DNA of 64,000 nt from Bradyrhizobium sp. JYMT SZCCT0428 (GCF_018131075.1 NZ_JAFCLS010000038.1:1-64000); one strand, 5' to 3'. Counted from the first letter of the stretch, positions 33,701 to 41,830 are shown. Notes: generated by a model from the letters alone, not told the origin. Made by a program: numbers and translations.

Positions 33701-34322
33701 AGCCGAGCACGACAGCCGCGCCGCCATGCTGGCGGCGGATCAACTCCGCAATGGCGTAGACTTCATCGGCCGAGAACGCGACGATCGCGGTCCTTCTCGG
33801 TTGCCGCGTGATCTTGCGGTCGCCGGCGAATTCGAGCTGCGACAATCTGGGACGCGTGACGATCGACGCGCCCGGCAGCAGCCGCTCGATAATGGGCCGC
33901 ATCGTCGCGGCGCCCAGCAGCAGCGTCTCGTCGCGGCCGCGGCGGTGCAGGATGCGATCGGTGAAGACATGCCCGCGTTCGAGATCCGCCGCGATCTGGA
34001 TTTCATCGACCGCGAGGAACGACACGTCGATGTCGCGCGGCATCGCCTCCACCGTCGACACCCAGTAGCGCGGGTTCTTCGGCTTGATCTTCTCCTCGCC
34101 GGTGATCAGCGCGACGCTCTCGACACCTGAGCGAGCCACGATCTTGTTGTAGACCTCGCGCGCGAGCAGCCGCAGCGGCAGGCCGATGATCCCGGACGAA
34201 TGCCCGAGCATCCGCTCGATCGCCAGATGCGTCTTGCCGGTGTTGGTCGGCCCCAGCACCGCGGTAACGCCGGCGCCGGGAGCGCGTTCATGTCCAAACG
34301 TGGACGAGTAGGAGAAAGCCAT
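30780..34322 (-). CDS. Suv3-like DExH helicase with long charged C-terminal region
   Basis: An 1,180-residue SF2 helicase of the alphaproteobacterial Suv3/MgpS-like group. Walker A ATAVLGPTNTGKTHLAIERM (residues 20-36), FLAVDEIQ as Walker B, ATDAVGMGLNLDVDHVAFA and QIAGRAGRATRNG (motif VI) near 290. Residues about 820-1,010 are Ala/Pro/Glu low complexity, and 1,020-1,180 a basic, Gly/Arg/Asp-rich region with tandem GGRDKGG and GDRNKG repeats, probably RNA-binding. Mitochondrial SUV3 works in RNA turnover; a similar role is inferred. First gene of the block with S4, fdxA and carD. Confidence 0.9.
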   Translation of the reverse strand: MAFSYSSTFGHERAPGAGVTAVLGPTNTGKTHLAIERMLGHSSGIIGLPLRLLAREVYNKIVARSGVESVALITGEEKIKPKNPRYWVSTVEAMPRDIDVSFLAVDEIQIAADLERGHVFTDRILHRRGRDETLLLGAATMRPIIERLLPGASIVTRPRLSQLEFAGDRKITRQPRRTAIVAFSADEVYAIAELIRRQHGGAAVVLGSLSPRTRNAQVEMFQNGDVDYLVATDAVGMGLNLDVDHVAFASDRKYDGYQFRRLNPSEFAQIAGRAGRATRNGTFGTTGRCAPFEPELVNALQNHTFDSVKMLQWRNSKLDFASLGSLQVSLALSPQHEVLTRAPIAEDLRVLDHAARDGDVREMAHGPAAVERLWDACQIPDYRRLAPAAHAELVTTLYGFLMKKGRVPDEWFAAQVDQADRVTGDIDTLSGRIAQIRTWTFVANRPDWLGDPDHWQGITREVENKLSDALHDRLTERFVDRRTSVLMRRLRENSVLNTEIGKTGEVIVEGHVIGRLDGFTFAPDAAEAGSDAKALQAAAQQVLAGEIDTRAEKLAAAPDDAFVLTSDGTIRWTGDAVAKLVAADDALHPRLRIISDDRLNGAAREAVQTRLDLWLKTHIEKLLGPLFGLAKAEDITGIARGIAFQLIEALGVLERSKITAEMKDLDQPSRATLRKYGVRFGAYHIYFPGLLKPAARSLASLLWAEKQDNVDMSALSGAQHLASSGRTSFAVDKALARDAYRVLGYRQCGERAVRVDILERLADLIRPALAWRESSPGEKPAGAFDGRSFVVTQAMTSLTGSAGEDFASILRALGYRSERRAPLPPKPVAATEPVVVEAAPVEGAEAVTDAAAPTEAAADAPVEAAAEAPAQTADETIAQPVSGDPAPSAALLPEVTLAPAPAEEPAAEAEPVVEAAAEPAPVETPVVEAPVAEAAAAPEEAPAAEATTETVASDAAPADAAPTEAAAEPDAPVVPEMVEVWRPGGRSEERRPHHDRNRQRRHGHQQGRAQAPQDGAAPAAAAGEGGEAAAPGREQRHRRGRRHNEFRKPREGAPVDANATPPAEGAPQEARADSRPPRERFEGKGRDNDNRRDNKGGGRPEKFGGDRNKGDRNKGGGRDKGGRDFGGRDKGGRDKRDSGPSHRQYATSAAPRERDRPIDPNSPFAKLAALKEQLAGNKDR

Positions 34323-34351
34323 AATTTGCAGGTGTTTCTTTTATTTTTCGC

Positions 34352-34435
34352 CGTCATTGCGAGCGCAGCGAAGCAATCCATCGCGCTACAAAGGAAAGTA
34401 TGGATTGCTTCGTCGCTTCGCTCCTCGCAATGACG
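34352..34435. repeat. Dispersed palindrome, CGTCATTGCGAGC family, copy 3
   Basis: CGTCATTGCGAGCGCAGCGA, AGCAATCCATCGC, then GTATGGATTGCTTCGTCGC and CTCCTCGCAATGACG. Complete copy, upstream of the helicase start. Confidence 0.88.
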
Positions 34436-34862
34436 GAAACCGTCGGTTTGTGTGTCAGTTTGCGACGGTGATGCGGTCGCGGCTTAAGCTCTGGAACGAG
34501 TCTAGAACGAATCGCGAAGGAATCGCTGACTCTTACTTAAACTGGCTTCGTTCACCGCAACATCCAGCGTTAGCGCTCATGATGCGGCACTAGATCAAGT
34601 TTGCCGGTGCTCCACAAGGCAGGGTTTTCAAGCGAATTCCTTTAAAATTGAGAGGGCTCGGAGTCGAATCAGAAGCGGTGAAGAGTCAATGGGATTCATC
34701 TTCATGAGTTGCATCGATCTCGCCGCGAGCGACAGTGCGCTACCTCCCCCCTTGCGGGGGAGGGCGGGGAGAGGGGTGGCCAAAAGCGAGACTGCCCGTG
34801 AGAACCCCTCTCCCCGACCCTCCCCCGCAAGGGGGGAGGGAGCGATAGAGCGCGCTGCTACA
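34436..34862. other. Gene-free stretch with a CTCCCCCC-type repeat
   Basis: No supportable gene. Positions about 34741-34850 hold inverted GC-rich arms (CCTCCCCCCTTGCGGGGGAG and CTCCCCCGCAAGGGGGGAGG) of the same family as 12182 and 39420. The AT-richer part 34440-34700 should contain the helicase promoter on the minus strand. Confidence 0.6.
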
Positions 34863-35711
34863 TCACTGCGTCTTCGCCACCCGGGGCGGCGCGGCCGTTG
34901 TGACAAAACTCGTGGCTTCCAGCATCGCGGGGCCGAACGGGGTCGGGATCGTCATGCGGAATGGAACCAGGATGCGCGTGCCTGCGATCGGCACGAAGGC
35001 GATCTCGATGTTGCGCTGGGCGGCGAGGTGCTTGATCACGGGCCGATCGGGGATATAGCCCGCAATCGGCGTGAAATAGACCGAACAGACCACGGCCGGC
35101 CCATGATAGCCGCGCTCGGCCTTCACGTTTTCCATGCGCTTGTAATCGAGCTTGAGGTCGTAGCGCAGCCGGCCATCGAAGATGCCGGTACCGGTGCGGC
35201 AGGCCTCCGGCGACAGCGGATCGGCCGTTCCGGGCACGCGGATCATCGCGCCCGTCATCGGATCGAGCACGTTTTTCCGATGCGCTTCGGTGACGACGAT
35301 GCGGTCCGGATCGACAGGCGGTTCCGGATCGATGGAAAAATCCTTCACCCCGCCGTTTGCGATCACGAGGCGGACGGTCTCGGACTTCTTCGAACTCGTG
35401 GTGGTCGCGGTATAGGCGTTGGCGACCAGCGCGCCGTTGACAACGCGGCCCTGCGAGGCGCCGGAACCCTTGCCGCCCGAAAACGCCTGCAGCAGGCCGG
35501 TGGAACCGCCCTGCGCGGAGGCGGAAAACGCGTCATCGCCGATTTCGATGGTCCAAGTGCCCTTGCCGACGGGAATGCCCGCCAGCGACGCCTCGTAATG
35601 GGCATCGAGCCGGCCCTGCGCGGAGGCTTCCAGCGGCGCCAGCCACAGCAGTACGCCGGCCGCAAGACTGCCCAACAGGCCGAAACGATGCGAAATGGCA
35701 CGTGTGGTCAC
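34863..35711 (-). CDS. DUF3108 exported protein
   Basis: A 282-residue protein with a signal peptide (GLLGSLAAGVLLWLAPLEAS then AQG). Mature protein starts RLDAHYEASLAGIPVGKGTW, a DUF3108 hallmark, and is beta-rich throughout; VLDPMTGAMIRVPG and DRPVIKHLAAQRNIEIAFVP are further family blocks. Periplasmic, function unknown, lipid-carrier-like fold suspected. It is divergent from rpmB, a common arrangement in Rhizobiales. Confidence 0.85.
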   Translation of the reverse strand: MTTRAISHRFGLLGSLAAGVLLWLAPLEASAQGRLDAHYEASLAGIPVGKGTWTIEIGDDAFSASAQGGSTGLLQAFSGGKGSGASQGRVVNGALVANAYTATTTSSKKSETVRLVIANGGVKDFSIDPEPPVDPDRIVVTEAHRKNVLDPMTGAMIRVPGTADPLSPEACRTGTGIFDGRLRYDLKLDYKRMENVKAERGYHGPAVVCSVYFTPIAGYIPDRPVIKHLAAQRNIEIAFVPIAGTRILVPFRMTIPTPFGPAMLEATSFVTTAAPPRVAKTQ

Positions 35712-35949
35712 GTAACTGACGGTCCTGCTGGCGCGAGCTCTTGCTTATGTAGTCAGAAATATCCGGCAAACAACGCGTAGTGGCCTCCTCGCGGTGGCTC
35801 AATCCGCGGGGAACAGAGATGTCGGCGGGGATTGCGCCCTTTATATGGTCCTAACGTCTTGATATCCTTAAACCCTTGTAATGGCTTCCAAACCGGCAAT
35901 GCCGGCTTCTTAAGAGTGCGCAAAATCTTAAGCGAAACCCCGCAAAACC

Positions 35950-35977
35950 TTGACGCCTAGGGCCTGTCGCCCTATAC
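35950..35977 (+). promoter_or_regulatory. Sigma-70-type promoter upstream of rpmB
   Basis: TTGACG at 35950-35955 and CTATAC at 35972-35977 with 16 bases between, a good fit to alphaproteobacterial housekeeping promoters (TTGACN/CTATAT). About 90 bases of leader precede the rpmB ATG. Confidence 0.65.
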
Positions 35978-36070
35978 GTCCGCGGTTCCTGGAAATGGAC
36001 ATGATTTTGGACCCCCGCGCGGCGCCATGATGCGCTGCCAGGTTGCGGGGATGGAAGAGGATTTTGTGCG

Positions 36071-36379
36071 ATGTCTCGGCGCTGCGAACTGACGGCCAAG
36101 GGCCCGCTGGTGGGTAACAAGGTGAGCCACTCGAACATCAAGACCAAGCGGCGCTTCCTGCCGAACCTGGTCAACGTCACCTTCATCTCGGACGCGCTCG
36201 GCCGCAACGTGCGCCTGCGCGTCTCGACCAACGCGCTCAAGAGCGTCGACCACAATGGCGGCCTCGACGGCTATCTTCTCAAGGCCAAGGCCGACGTGCT
36301 GTCGCCCCGCGCGCTCGATCTCAAGCGTGCGATCCAGAAGAAGGTCGGCAAGCCGGAATACGTGAAGAAGGCGAGCTAG
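36071..36379 (+). CDS. rpmB: 50S ribosomal protein L28
   Basis: A 102-residue bL28. Diagnostic blocks: MSRRCELTAKGPLVGNKVSH, SNIKTKRRFLPNLVNVTFIS and LRVSTNALKSVDHNGGLDGY. AGAGGA stands before ATG 36071. The family's N-terminal zinc-binding cysteines are reduced to one (Cys 5). Monocistronic with a clear terminator 40 bases downstream. Confidence 0.97.
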   Translation: MSRRCELTAKGPLVGNKVSHSNIKTKRRFLPNLVNVTFISDALGRNVRLRVSTNALKSVDHNGGLDGYLLKAKADVLSPRALDLKRAIQKKVGKPEYVKKAS

Positions 36380-36418
36380 GGGTTTAGCTCCGCTTCAACG
36401 CGGGCTTTAGAGTTTTGA

Positions 36419-36452
36419 ACGGCTGGGTCGAAGGACCTAGCCGTTTTTGTTT
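36419..36452 (+). terminator. Rho-independent terminator of rpmB
   Basis: ACGGCTGGGTC at 36419-36429 pairs with GACCTAGCCGT at 36434-36444 (one G-T pair) around GAAG, followed by TTTTGTTTTG. Confidence 0.88.
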
Positions 36453-36492
36453 TGTTGGGATCAACGCGCACCCGCAGCCTTGCTGCAACGCC

Positions 36493-37032
36493 GATGCGCG
36501 CGAACTGCGCGGCGTTGTCGAACGGCGAGGGCGGCTCGGCATCCTCGGCGGCGGCGGCGTCAACGCGCCCCCTGTATTTGGCGCGCAGCTTCGGCGCCTC
36601 GTCGCTGGAGAACGCCTTGTAGGCGATCAGGCCGCTGCCTGCGAGATTGGCCTGCTCTTCCGTGATCAGGCCGATCTTGTGAATCAGCCCCGCCAGCACC
36701 CGCACGGTGTAGGCGCCGCGGGAAAAGCCGAACAGGTAGATCTGGTCGCCCTCGCGCCAGTTCTGCACCAGGAAGCAATAGGCCGCCAGCACGTTGTCAT
36801 CGAGCCCATAGCCGGTGGCGAGCCCCAGGATGGCGTTGAAGTTCTGCCTGAGCCGGTGCCACGTGTTCGGCCGCGCCAGCGTGCCGACGCCGGGATCGTA
36901 AAACACCAGCTGCCGGGGCTCGGTCTTCTCGGTCTTGCGCAGGCAGCGATAGAGCTTCAGCACATTGGAGATGTTTTCGGAAATCTCGTTGCCGGTGCCG
37001 TCGCAGCAGATGACGATGTTTCTGGAATCCAT
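36493..37032 (-). pseudogene. N-terminal half of a split DUF2235 hydrolase gene
   Basis: ATG 37032 starts MDSRNIVICCDGTGNEISEN, the DUF2235 (Tle1-like alpha/beta hydrolase) N-terminus, and shows the nucleophile elbow YLFGFSRGAYTVRVLAGLIH. Family similarity continues 180 codons to DNAAQFARI at 36493 and then breaks; the frame runs on as nonsense through the rpmB terminator to 36376. The remaining half is on the opposite strand at 38635-39387. Joining codon ATC at 36493 to ACC at 38641 restores one frame of 428 codons. Without the C-terminal His/Asp part the product cannot be active. Confidence 0.85.
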
Positions 37033-38591
37033 GAGGGTGCCCCGGAGAGATGCGAGTGTAGGCGCTTAAGGCACGCTAGGGGATCATTGCTTTCCTTGAT
37101 AATCTGCTCGACTTCGGGGGAGTAATCAAAAATGGGGAACGTCATTTCCCCTTTATCTAAGAGCACGTTTGCCTTGTCGATGCTGCTTGACGCTACGGCT
37201 GCGATGCGTTGATCCGCGAGCCAAACCGGAGATCCCTTCTTCGTCTTGATTGCTTCCAGTGCGAGTCTGTGAAAAACGAAGCAGCGTTGCCAATCGAGAT
37301 ACAACGGCTCGGGGATTGTCAGCTCAAAATGTGAAAGATGTTTTTTGCGCGATCCAAACATTCGTGCGCGCTGAATATAAGTATCTTGCTGTATTTTGTG
37401 CTTTGAATCTCGTGTGAAAAACATGGACAGCAAATTGTCGAATGTCACTCCGCGCGAAACAATATTGCCTCCGATAATAAACGTGAACATCGCAGCAGGT
37501 GACGTGGCGGATTTGAAATCGACGTTCTTGTCCCTCTCGCTGTTCATAATGATTGTGGTGGTCTGATCGCAATTTCGGACAATATAGCCAAGAATTCGAC
37601 CGGCTTGTTCAACCCCGTAGAGTTTGGCAGCAATTTTGTCGAGTTCGTGTGTGTAGGTCTCGAATTTTTTCGAATGCACATCCGACAAGGCATTCATCAC
37701 ATCATCGATCGGCTTCTTATCCGATTTATGGTCGAGTTTCTTGCCGCTCGTATGAATCAGCATCGAAAAATTTTCGTCGGCGCCTGTAGATAAATTTAAA
37801 GCCGCTGCGCGAACGAGAAATCGAAAAATTGCTTTCCGCAGATACTTGGGGCTGTCGTCGGTGTCAGGCAGGGTTTGGAGCGAGAAGGTTACGTCGGTAT
37901 CGAGTGGGAAGAAAACGTCTTGGCCGGTGTAGGCTTCATGCGGCGGAAAATTGACCCATTTCTCATTGTCATTATCAAAAGTGTTGTTGAGGTCCAATCG
38001 CGCGGGTGTTGCAGTCACACCAATGTAAATTCCATCATTGCTAATGAGCTTCTTTATTAGCGCGTTGATGCTAGTTACGTCACCTTTATTGATTAGGGCA
38101 TTGGGTGTTGCAAAGTCAGCCTCATCGTCGATGACGACCTTTTCACGAACTCTCTCGAGCTTTTGGTTTAGCTTGGTGAGATCACTTGCGTTCTTTTTGC
38201 AAAAGACAACGTGATAACCGGTCGCGAACGAGTATTCGGGATCGATGACGTCAGAAAAATTGCGCGCCGCTGGCGAGAGATTGGATCGCTGAAAACGATC
38301 GAGGTTTTGCTGAAGTAGCTGCACGCTGTCGTTCAGCAGGTGGATAATGATGCGGTTTCCGTCGTCGAGAAGCTTGGCGGTAAGACAGATCATCATTTCC
38401 GTCTTGCCGCTCTGCGGTTCGCCGTAGATAACGAAAGAATTCGTTTCTGCTTTGAGCGTGTCTTCCGCACTAGATACGGCCGTCTCGATGCACGACGTCT
38501 GTTTGCCGAGCTTTTTGAGGCGATTTAGCTGAGCCTGATATCGGTCACGCTGAGTCGCGATTACTCGCAGATCGTCTACATTGAAAGCCAA
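36957..38591 (-). CDS. Z1-domain SF2-helicase-like ATPase, probably 3'-truncated
   Basis: A 544-codon frame from TTG 38591 (AGGGGG upstream). Walker A GEPQSGKT at residues 57-64; Asp-Asp-Glu-Ala-Asp at 155-159; GVTATPARLD at 191-200; the Z1 signature IIGGNIVSRGVTFDNL at 372-387; arginine-finger-like QRARMFGSR at 407-415. Z1 proteins occur in restriction-like cassettes with MutL/MORC-type ATPases, PD-(D/E)XK (DUF4420) nucleases, AIPR proteins and methylases; none is here. The last 30-40 codons read through the DUF2235 leader into its gene in another frame, so the native end is lost. DNA is AT-rich (about 40% GC in sampled lines) against a 64%-like background, suggesting transfer. Confidence 0.85.
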   Translation of the reverse strand: MAFNVDDLRVIATQRDRYQAQLNRLKKLGKQTSCIETAVSSAEDTLKAETNSFVIYGEPQSGKTEMMICLTAKLLDDGNRIIIHLLNDSVQLLQQNLDRFQRSNLSPAARNFSDVIDPEYSFATGYHVVFCKKNASDLTKLNQKLERVREKVVIDDEADFATPNALINKGDVTSINALIKKLISNDGIYIGVTATPARLDLNNTFDNDNEKWVNFPPHEAYTGQDVFFPLDTDVTFSLQTLPDTDDSPKYLRKAIFRFLVRAAALNLSTGADENFSMLIHTSGKKLDHKSDKKPIDDVMNALSDVHSKKFETYTHELDKIAAKLYGVEQAGRILGYIVRNCDQTTTIIMNSERDKNVDFKSATSPAAMFTFIIGGNIVSRGVTFDNLLSMFFTRDSKHKIQQDTYIQRARMFGSRKKHLSHFELTIPEPLYLDWQRCFVFHRLALEAIKTKKGSPVWLADQRIAAVASSSIDKANVLLDKGEMTFPIFDYSPEVEQIIKESNDPLACLKRLHSHLSGAPSWIPETSSSAATAPATRFPKTSPMC

Positions 38592-38634
38592 CTATTCCCC
38601 CTAAGTTGAACTCCATATTCGTTCGATCATAGCG

Positions 38635-39387
38635 AGTATCACCTCGGCGCGCTGGCCCGTCATCCGCTTCGTCGGCGTCTGGGATACGGTGGCGAGCGTC
38701 ATCGTGCCGCGGCCCGACCGGTTCTATCTCCCGAGCCTGGAGGAACTGGCCTGGACGCTGCAGAACCCGAGCGTGCAGATTTTCCGCCAGGCGATCTCGA
38801 TCGACGAGCGGCGCTGCATGTTCCGCCTGAAGAAGTGGGACGCGCCGCAGACCTACAAGCCGGTCCGCTTCAACGACATCAAGAACGCGCCGCAGGATAT
38901 CCTGCAGGTTTGGTTTTCAGGCGTGCATGCCGATATCGGCGGCGGCTATCCCGAAAAGCAATCCGGCCTCTCCAAATATCCGCTGCTCTGGATGATCGAC
39001 GAGGCCGAGAAAGCCGGCCTCAGGTTCAACCACGCCAACGTCAACCAGCTCGCCTGGGGCTATCAGCGCAAGAACAGCCCGTTCTCCTATGTCGCGCCTG
39101 ATGTGCGCGGCGAGGTGCACAATTCGCTTGTTGGCGCATGGTGGATTCTCGAATTCCTGCCGAAGAGCGCGAAGTACCGGGAGTGGCCGAAGCGGCAGGT
39201 GTATTTCGGGTTCTACATTCCGGATGCGGAGCCAAGGGTGATTCGGGAGGGCGCGGTTGTGCATGAGTCGGTGGTGAAGCGGATGGCCGAGGTGAAGGAT
39301 TATCGGCCGGTGAATTTGCCGGAGAAATACGAGACCTGGCCGATGCCGGTGAAGGCGGAAGCGGTGGAGATGCCGGCGGAGGTGTGA
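38635..39387 (+). pseudogene. C-terminal half of the split DUF2235 hydrolase gene
   Basis: The frame reads ITSARWPVIRFVGVWDTVAS from 38638 without a start codon, then LQVWFSGVHADIGGGYPEKQ, the conserved second half with catalytic Asp/His region, and ends at TGA 39385-39387. The frame is open back to 38605 only in sequence unlike the family. An ATG-less remnant, continuing exactly where the minus-strand fragment at 36493 stops. A GTG at 38689 could start a 232-residue product, but it would lack the active-site serine. Confidence 0.85.
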
Positions 39388-39419
39388 GCCCGAACGCGCG
39401 CCAAGTGAAAGGCGCGTTC

Positions 39420-39610
39420 CCTCCCCCCTTGCGGGGGAGGGTTAGGGAGAGGGGTGGCGGCAGCGGGACTGCCGGTGTGACGCTTTCCCTATCCGCGCGT
39501 GCGATGGCGAGACGACAGCAATCCATCAGACACCGCCGATGACGCCACCCCTCTCCCCCGCCCTAAGAGCGAGCTTCGCTCGTCTCGACCCCGCAAGGGG
39601 GGAGGGAGCG
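39420..39610. repeat. Dispersed repeat, CTCCCCCCTTGCGGGGGAG family
   Basis: CCTCCCCCCTTGCGGGGGAG near 39421 and CCCCGCAAGGGGGGAGGGAG near 39590 form outer arms; GAGAGGGGTGGCGGCAGCGG and GCCACCCCTCTCCCCCGCCC form inner arms. Same family as 12182 and 34741. A third short arm is at about 40289-40312. Confidence 0.8.
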
Positions 39611-39632
39611 ACCGTTCGGGCGGCTCGATCGG

Positions 39633-39716
39633 CGTCATTGCGAGCGAAGCGAAGCAATCCATGGCGCGGCATAGCGGCTATGGATTGCTTCGTCGTTTGC
39701 GCTCCTCGCAATGACG
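39633..39716. repeat. Dispersed palindrome, CGTCATTGCGAGC family, copy 4
   Basis: CGTCATTGCGAGCGAAGCGA, AGCAATCCATGGCGCGGC, TATGGATTGCTTCGTCG and GCTCCTCGCAATGACG. Complete copy directly after the preceding repeat family. Confidence 0.88.
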
Positions 39717-39887
39717 TTTTGCCGCGGCAAATTGACCCGACGGGCAGATCACTTCTGTTTTACGGAAATCATGTCAAGCCCAAAATTTCCGAAAATCAAA
39801 AATAATCCTCTTCCCTTCCACCCCAAATCACCTGCACATCAGTAGTCATCCCGTCCCACTCAGAGGGGCGTCGGCCGTCGTCATGAC

Positions 39888-40220
39888 GAGGGACGGGGAT
39901 GCGGTGGACGCTGACGTTGCGATTGACGGTCGCGGCTGAGGCGTACGGTGAAAGCGTGTGGTCCTGGCGCCCGTAACGGCGTCAAGCTCTGAGGAAGCTA
40001 ACGCTTCCGAGGGGTGACGGTGGCAATAGAGGCCGTCTCACCGGGGAGAGCGCGTCATAAGCCGTAAAGCCACTGCGCAGGGAATGTCGGATGTTCTCCG
40101 CTGCCCTGTATGCTCATGTGCCGCTTTTTTAGCACAGAACGCACATGAGACCGCGGGTGCAGCGCGCATCCGGCATTCCCTGCGCCCTCTGGATTTTCGG
40201 GGGCGAACGATTTGAACAAC
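39888..40220. repeat. Long dispersed repeat of Bradyrhizobium type
   Basis: This block (ATGCGGTGGACGCTGACG, GTGGTCCTGGCGCCCG, GGCCGTCTCACCGGGGAGAG, CGTCATAAGCCGT, ending CATTCCCTGCGCCCTCTGGA) corresponds, from memory, to a few-hundred-base repeat scattered in Bradyrhizobium and Rhodopseudomonas genomes and often mis-annotated as small proteins. No frame in it is a credible gene. Copy number cannot be checked here. Confidence 0.6.
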
Positions 40221-40425
40221 CCGGGCGAAACCTGCCGCGGGAATGTAGAGGTGTGTTTGCCACCACTCGCGCCGCACGGACGGTCGGCTCCCTCCCCCCT
40301 TGCGGGGGAGGGAACGGAGTTGGGCTCGCAATGACAGCAGTGCAAAAATCCTACCCCACCTTCACCATCAGTGCGCCGCCAAACGCGGCGGCCCAAATCT
40401 CCGTAGTTTCACTGAGTAGCTCGCC

Positions 40426-40457
40426 CAATGGATTGCTTCGCTTCGCTCGCAATGACG
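40426..40457. repeat. Half copy of the CGTCATTGCGAGC palindrome
   Basis: CAATGGATTGCTTCGCTTCG then CTCGCAATGACG: only the right arm of the family found complete at 23132, 34352 and 39633. Confidence 0.75.
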
Positions 40458-40559
40458 GTGAGAGGCCGGCCCAACATCCCGAATTTTACCGACTGTTCAG
40501 CTATTCACCATACCCTTTTCGCCTGTGCCAGAATTGGCTTCGAACGCTCAGGACGAGCG

Positions 40560-41681
40560 ATGCTAGAACAATCCATCGCCGATGAGGTCGAGGCGGCCAT
40601 CAAGGCCGGCTCGGCGCAAAAACACCTCGAGACCTTTCGCCGCGTCACGGACCTGTTCCTGACCTCGGCCGACGGCTTCAATGGCGAACAGATCGAGCTG
40701 TTCGGCGACGTGCTCGAACGGCTGATCAGGACCATCGAGCTGCGCGCCATCGCCGACGTCAGCGCGCGCATCGCGCTCGCCGAAATGAGCAACCAGCTCG
40801 CGTCGGTGAAGCAGGCGCCGCATGCCGTGATCCGCCGCCTCGCCCACAACGAGGATATTTCGGTCGCGGCGCCCGTGCTGACCGAATCCGCGCGGCTGTC
40901 CGCGGAGGATCTGGTCGAGCTCGCGCAGAGCAAGAGCGAGGCGCATCTCCTGGCAATATCCGGCCGCTGGTGGCTCGCCGAGATCGTCACCGACGCGCTG
41001 CTGGCGCGGCATTATCCGAGCGTCAGCCGCAAGCTCGTCGCCAATCCCGGCGCCAAGGTTTCCACGAATGGTTTTGCGGTGCTGCTGGCGCAGGCCGAAC
41101 ACGATCCGGAGCTTGCGGTCGAGACCGGCATCCGCGTCGACCTGCCGGCGCATATCAGGCGGCAATTGCTGCGCGACGCCACTGAAGCCGTGCGCACGCG
41201 GCTGCTGTCGCGCGCGCCGCCGCATCTGTTCGAGGAAATCCGCGGCGCGATCGCGGCCGCCGCCGACGGCGCCAGCCGCGAAATGTCCCGCGTGCGCGAT
41301 TTTGCCTCCGCCAAGCGCTACGTGACGCTGCTCGCCAAGAACGGCCAGCTCAACGAAGGCGCGCTGATGAGTTTTGCCAGGCAGCGCAAATACGAGGAGA
41401 CGGTGGCAGCACTCGCCGAATTGTCGCGCTCCGGCATCGACGTCATCCGCCCGCTGATGCAGAGCCTGCGCGACGAAGGCCTGCTGGTTCCCTGCCGCGT
41501 TGCGGGGCTGAGCTGGGAGACCGTCGCCGCCGTGCTCGACAGCCGTTTTGCATCAGGGAATATGGGCCCGCACGAACTGGCGCAGGCCAAATCGCAATAC
41601 GCCAAGCTGACGCTGGACAACGCACAGCGCATGCTGCGGTTCTGGCAGGTGAAGGCGACCGATGCACCGGGGGTAAACTGA
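40560..41681 (+). CDS. DUF2336 domain protein
   Basis: A 373-residue all-helical protein. ATG 40560 (AGGACGAGCG upstream) begins MLEQSIADEVEAAIKAGSAQ; the longer frame to 40428 runs into the half repeat. DUF2336 features include RRVTDLFLTSADGFNGEQIE, FGDVLERLIRTIELRAIADV and the HEAT-like repeats RLAHNEDISVAAPVLTESAR and LLAISGRWWLAEIVTDALLA. Soluble, function unknown in most bacteria; one relative is a PAS-linked regulator. Monocistronic, bounded by repeats. Confidence 0.88.
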   Translation: MLEQSIADEVEAAIKAGSAQKHLETFRRVTDLFLTSADGFNGEQIELFGDVLERLIRTIELRAIADVSARIALAEMSNQLASVKQAPHAVIRRLAHNEDISVAAPVLTESARLSAEDLVELAQSKSEAHLLAISGRWWLAEIVTDALLARHYPSVSRKLVANPGAKVSTNGFAVLLAQAEHDPELAVETGIRVDLPAHIRRQLLRDATEAVRTRLLSRAPPHLFEEIRGAIAAAADGASREMSRVRDFASAKRYVTLLAKNGQLNEGALMSFARQRKYEETVAALAELSRSGIDVIRPLMQSLRDEGLLVPCRVAGLSWETVAAVLDSRFASGNMGPHELAQAKSQYAKLTLDNAQRMLRFWQVKATDAPGVN

Positions 41682-41687
41682 GGGATG

Positions 41688-41825
41688 CGCCAAAGCGCAT
41701 CCGTCATCCCGGGATGGTCCGAAGGACCAGACCCCAGGTGCGCAATTGCGCACCGGGGGATCTCGAGATTCTCAGGTGCGCAATTGCGCACCAAAGTTCG
41801 ATGCTACGCATCGCCCCGGAATGAC
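41688..41825. repeat. Dispersed repeat, GTCATCCCGGGATGG/GGTGCGCAATTGCGCACC family
   Basis: Contains GATGCGCCAAAGCGCATCCG, CAGGTGCGCAATTGCGCACC twice, GGGATCTCGAGATTCTC and GATGCTACGCATCGCC, closing GGAATGAC. A relative is at 43049-43154. Lies just after the DUF2336 stop and 5 bases from the LLM gene stop, between convergent genes. Confidence 0.8.
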
Positions 41826-41830
41826 AATCG

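Noticed and set aside
36957..38591. Complete multi-gene defence system around the Z1 gene
   Set aside because: No methylase, nuclease, MutL-like ATPase or AIPR gene lies on either side; neighbours are rpmB and the broken hydrolase.
36493..38638. Phase-variable invertible switch
   Set aside because: The segment is inverted relative to an ancestral gene, but there is no site-specific recombinase nearby and no long inverted repeat at the edges; a single past rearrangement is simpler.
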